A DNA stretch of 33,207 nt, taken from assembly GCA_000245075.1 (NCBI GenBank), contig JH599963.1, positions 98,187-131,393 on the forward strand. The letters run 5' to 3'. The notes under the pieces were generated by a model, which saw nothing but the letters and a program-made list of their open reading frames with translations, was not told the DNA's origin and did not search any database. The stretch comes from Acetobacteraceae bacterium AT-5844 (lineage in GTDB: Bacteria > Pseudomonadota > Alphaproteobacteria > Acetobacterales > Acetobacteraceae). This document shows positions 33,108-33,207 of this stretch, piece by piece. Within the stretch, counting starts at the first letter, position 1, and every line of letters starts with the position of its first letter. The position numbers and the translations under genes were made by a program.

Positions 33108-33136
33108 TTGACCGGCGATGGAAGCATCGCTAAATG
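33108..33136 (+). promoter_or_regulatory. Second tandem promoter P2 with a dyad in its spacer
   Basis: TTGACC (33108-33113) and TAAATG (33131-33136) have a 17-bp spacer. The spacer contains a perfect inverted repeat GCGATG-gaag-CATCGC (33115-33130). P2 lies 108 bp downstream of P1 in the same direction. The sequence CGAGGGGTTGA precedes both promoters (32980-32990 and 33101-33111). Confidence 0.5.
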
Positions 33137-33173
33137 CAACGCCTCGCCGTCGAGATGGTTTCGAAGCGGTGAG

Positions 33174-33204
33174 TAAAACTAAAGTACTCGCAAATAAAAC
33201 TAAA
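33174..33204 (+). repeat. Direct repeat TAAAACTAAA at the AT-rich right edge
   Basis: TAAAACTAAA occurs at 33174-33183 and 33195-33204, within a 37-bp AT-rich tail that contrasts with the GC-rich surroundings. It follows the tandem promoters and would be transcribed leader. No gene is visible in the last 250 bp of the window. Confidence 0.6.
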
Positions 33205-33207
33205 ATA

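Noticed and set aside
1-33207. CRISPR arrays, tRNA genes, prophage, integrase or transposase genes, toxin-antitoxin or defence modules
   Set aside because: No regularly spaced repeats, cloverleaf sequences, or such protein families were found. Repeats present are short dyads and codon-level tracts.

Overview
The window is about 33 kb of very GC-rich bacterial chromosome, dense in short operons. The gene content points to an alphaproteobacterium, most likely in the Rhodospirillales/Acetobacteraceae (Roseomonas-like). Clues are an OmpA-type barrel, a GapR/DUF2312 protein, DUF1244, DUF1178 and DUF4167 proteins, an Ndufaf5-like methyltransferase, UbiG, and the run ispG-hisS-prfA-prmC-DUF4167-clpB. 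The taxonomic call is inference from gene families and order; no rRNA is visible. I see no prophage, insertion sequence, integrase, CRISPR array, tRNA or defence cassette. This is mainly a core, housekeeping region.

Left part (1-9.1 kb). A truncated outer-membrane barrel gene lies on the minus strand at the edge, preceded by an unusually AT-rich, dyad-rich 300-bp leader. Next come a DUF924 gene overlapping a large FAD/Fe-S dehydrogenase (minus strand). Divergent from it is a PLP aminotransferase of the serine/alanine-glyoxylate type. A DUF1244 gene and a GapR-like gene follow, the latter with its own promoter and a convincing terminator. A SnoaL-like gene and a long-chain acyl-CoA synthetase complete this part on the minus strand.

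Middle part (9.1-20.6 kb). An M3 oligopeptidase and an overlapping ABC1/UbiB kinase are followed by a YciI-like gene. Convergent to these are a ClC-type channel/transporter with altered selectivity motifs, radC, methionine aminopeptidase and an Ndufaf5-like methyltransferase. comF, grxC and a DUF1178 gene form a compact plus-strand operon. Convergent to that are a membrane-anchored SRPBCC gene broken by an apparent one-base frameshift, and ubiG.

Right part (20.6-33.2 kb). lysC, an overlapping nitronate-monooxygenase-like gene, a RodZ-like gene, ispG, hisS, prfA and prmC all run on the plus strand, several with overlapping stop and start codons. They serve amino-acid and isoprenoid precursor synthesis, cell shape, and translation charging and termination. 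A DUF4167 gene, a convergent MOSC gene and clpB follow. The last 250 bp hold two well-formed tandem sigma-70-type promoters and small hairpins but no gene. They resemble the leader of a strongly expressed stable-RNA (probably rRNA) operon beginning beyond the window.

No new multi-gene system is evident. The items most worth a second look are the frameshifted SRPBCC gene, the tandem promoter region at the right edge with a perfect dyad filling the P2 spacer, the divergent ClC subfamily, the long structured hairpin before the RodZ-like gene, and the long DUF4167 leader.
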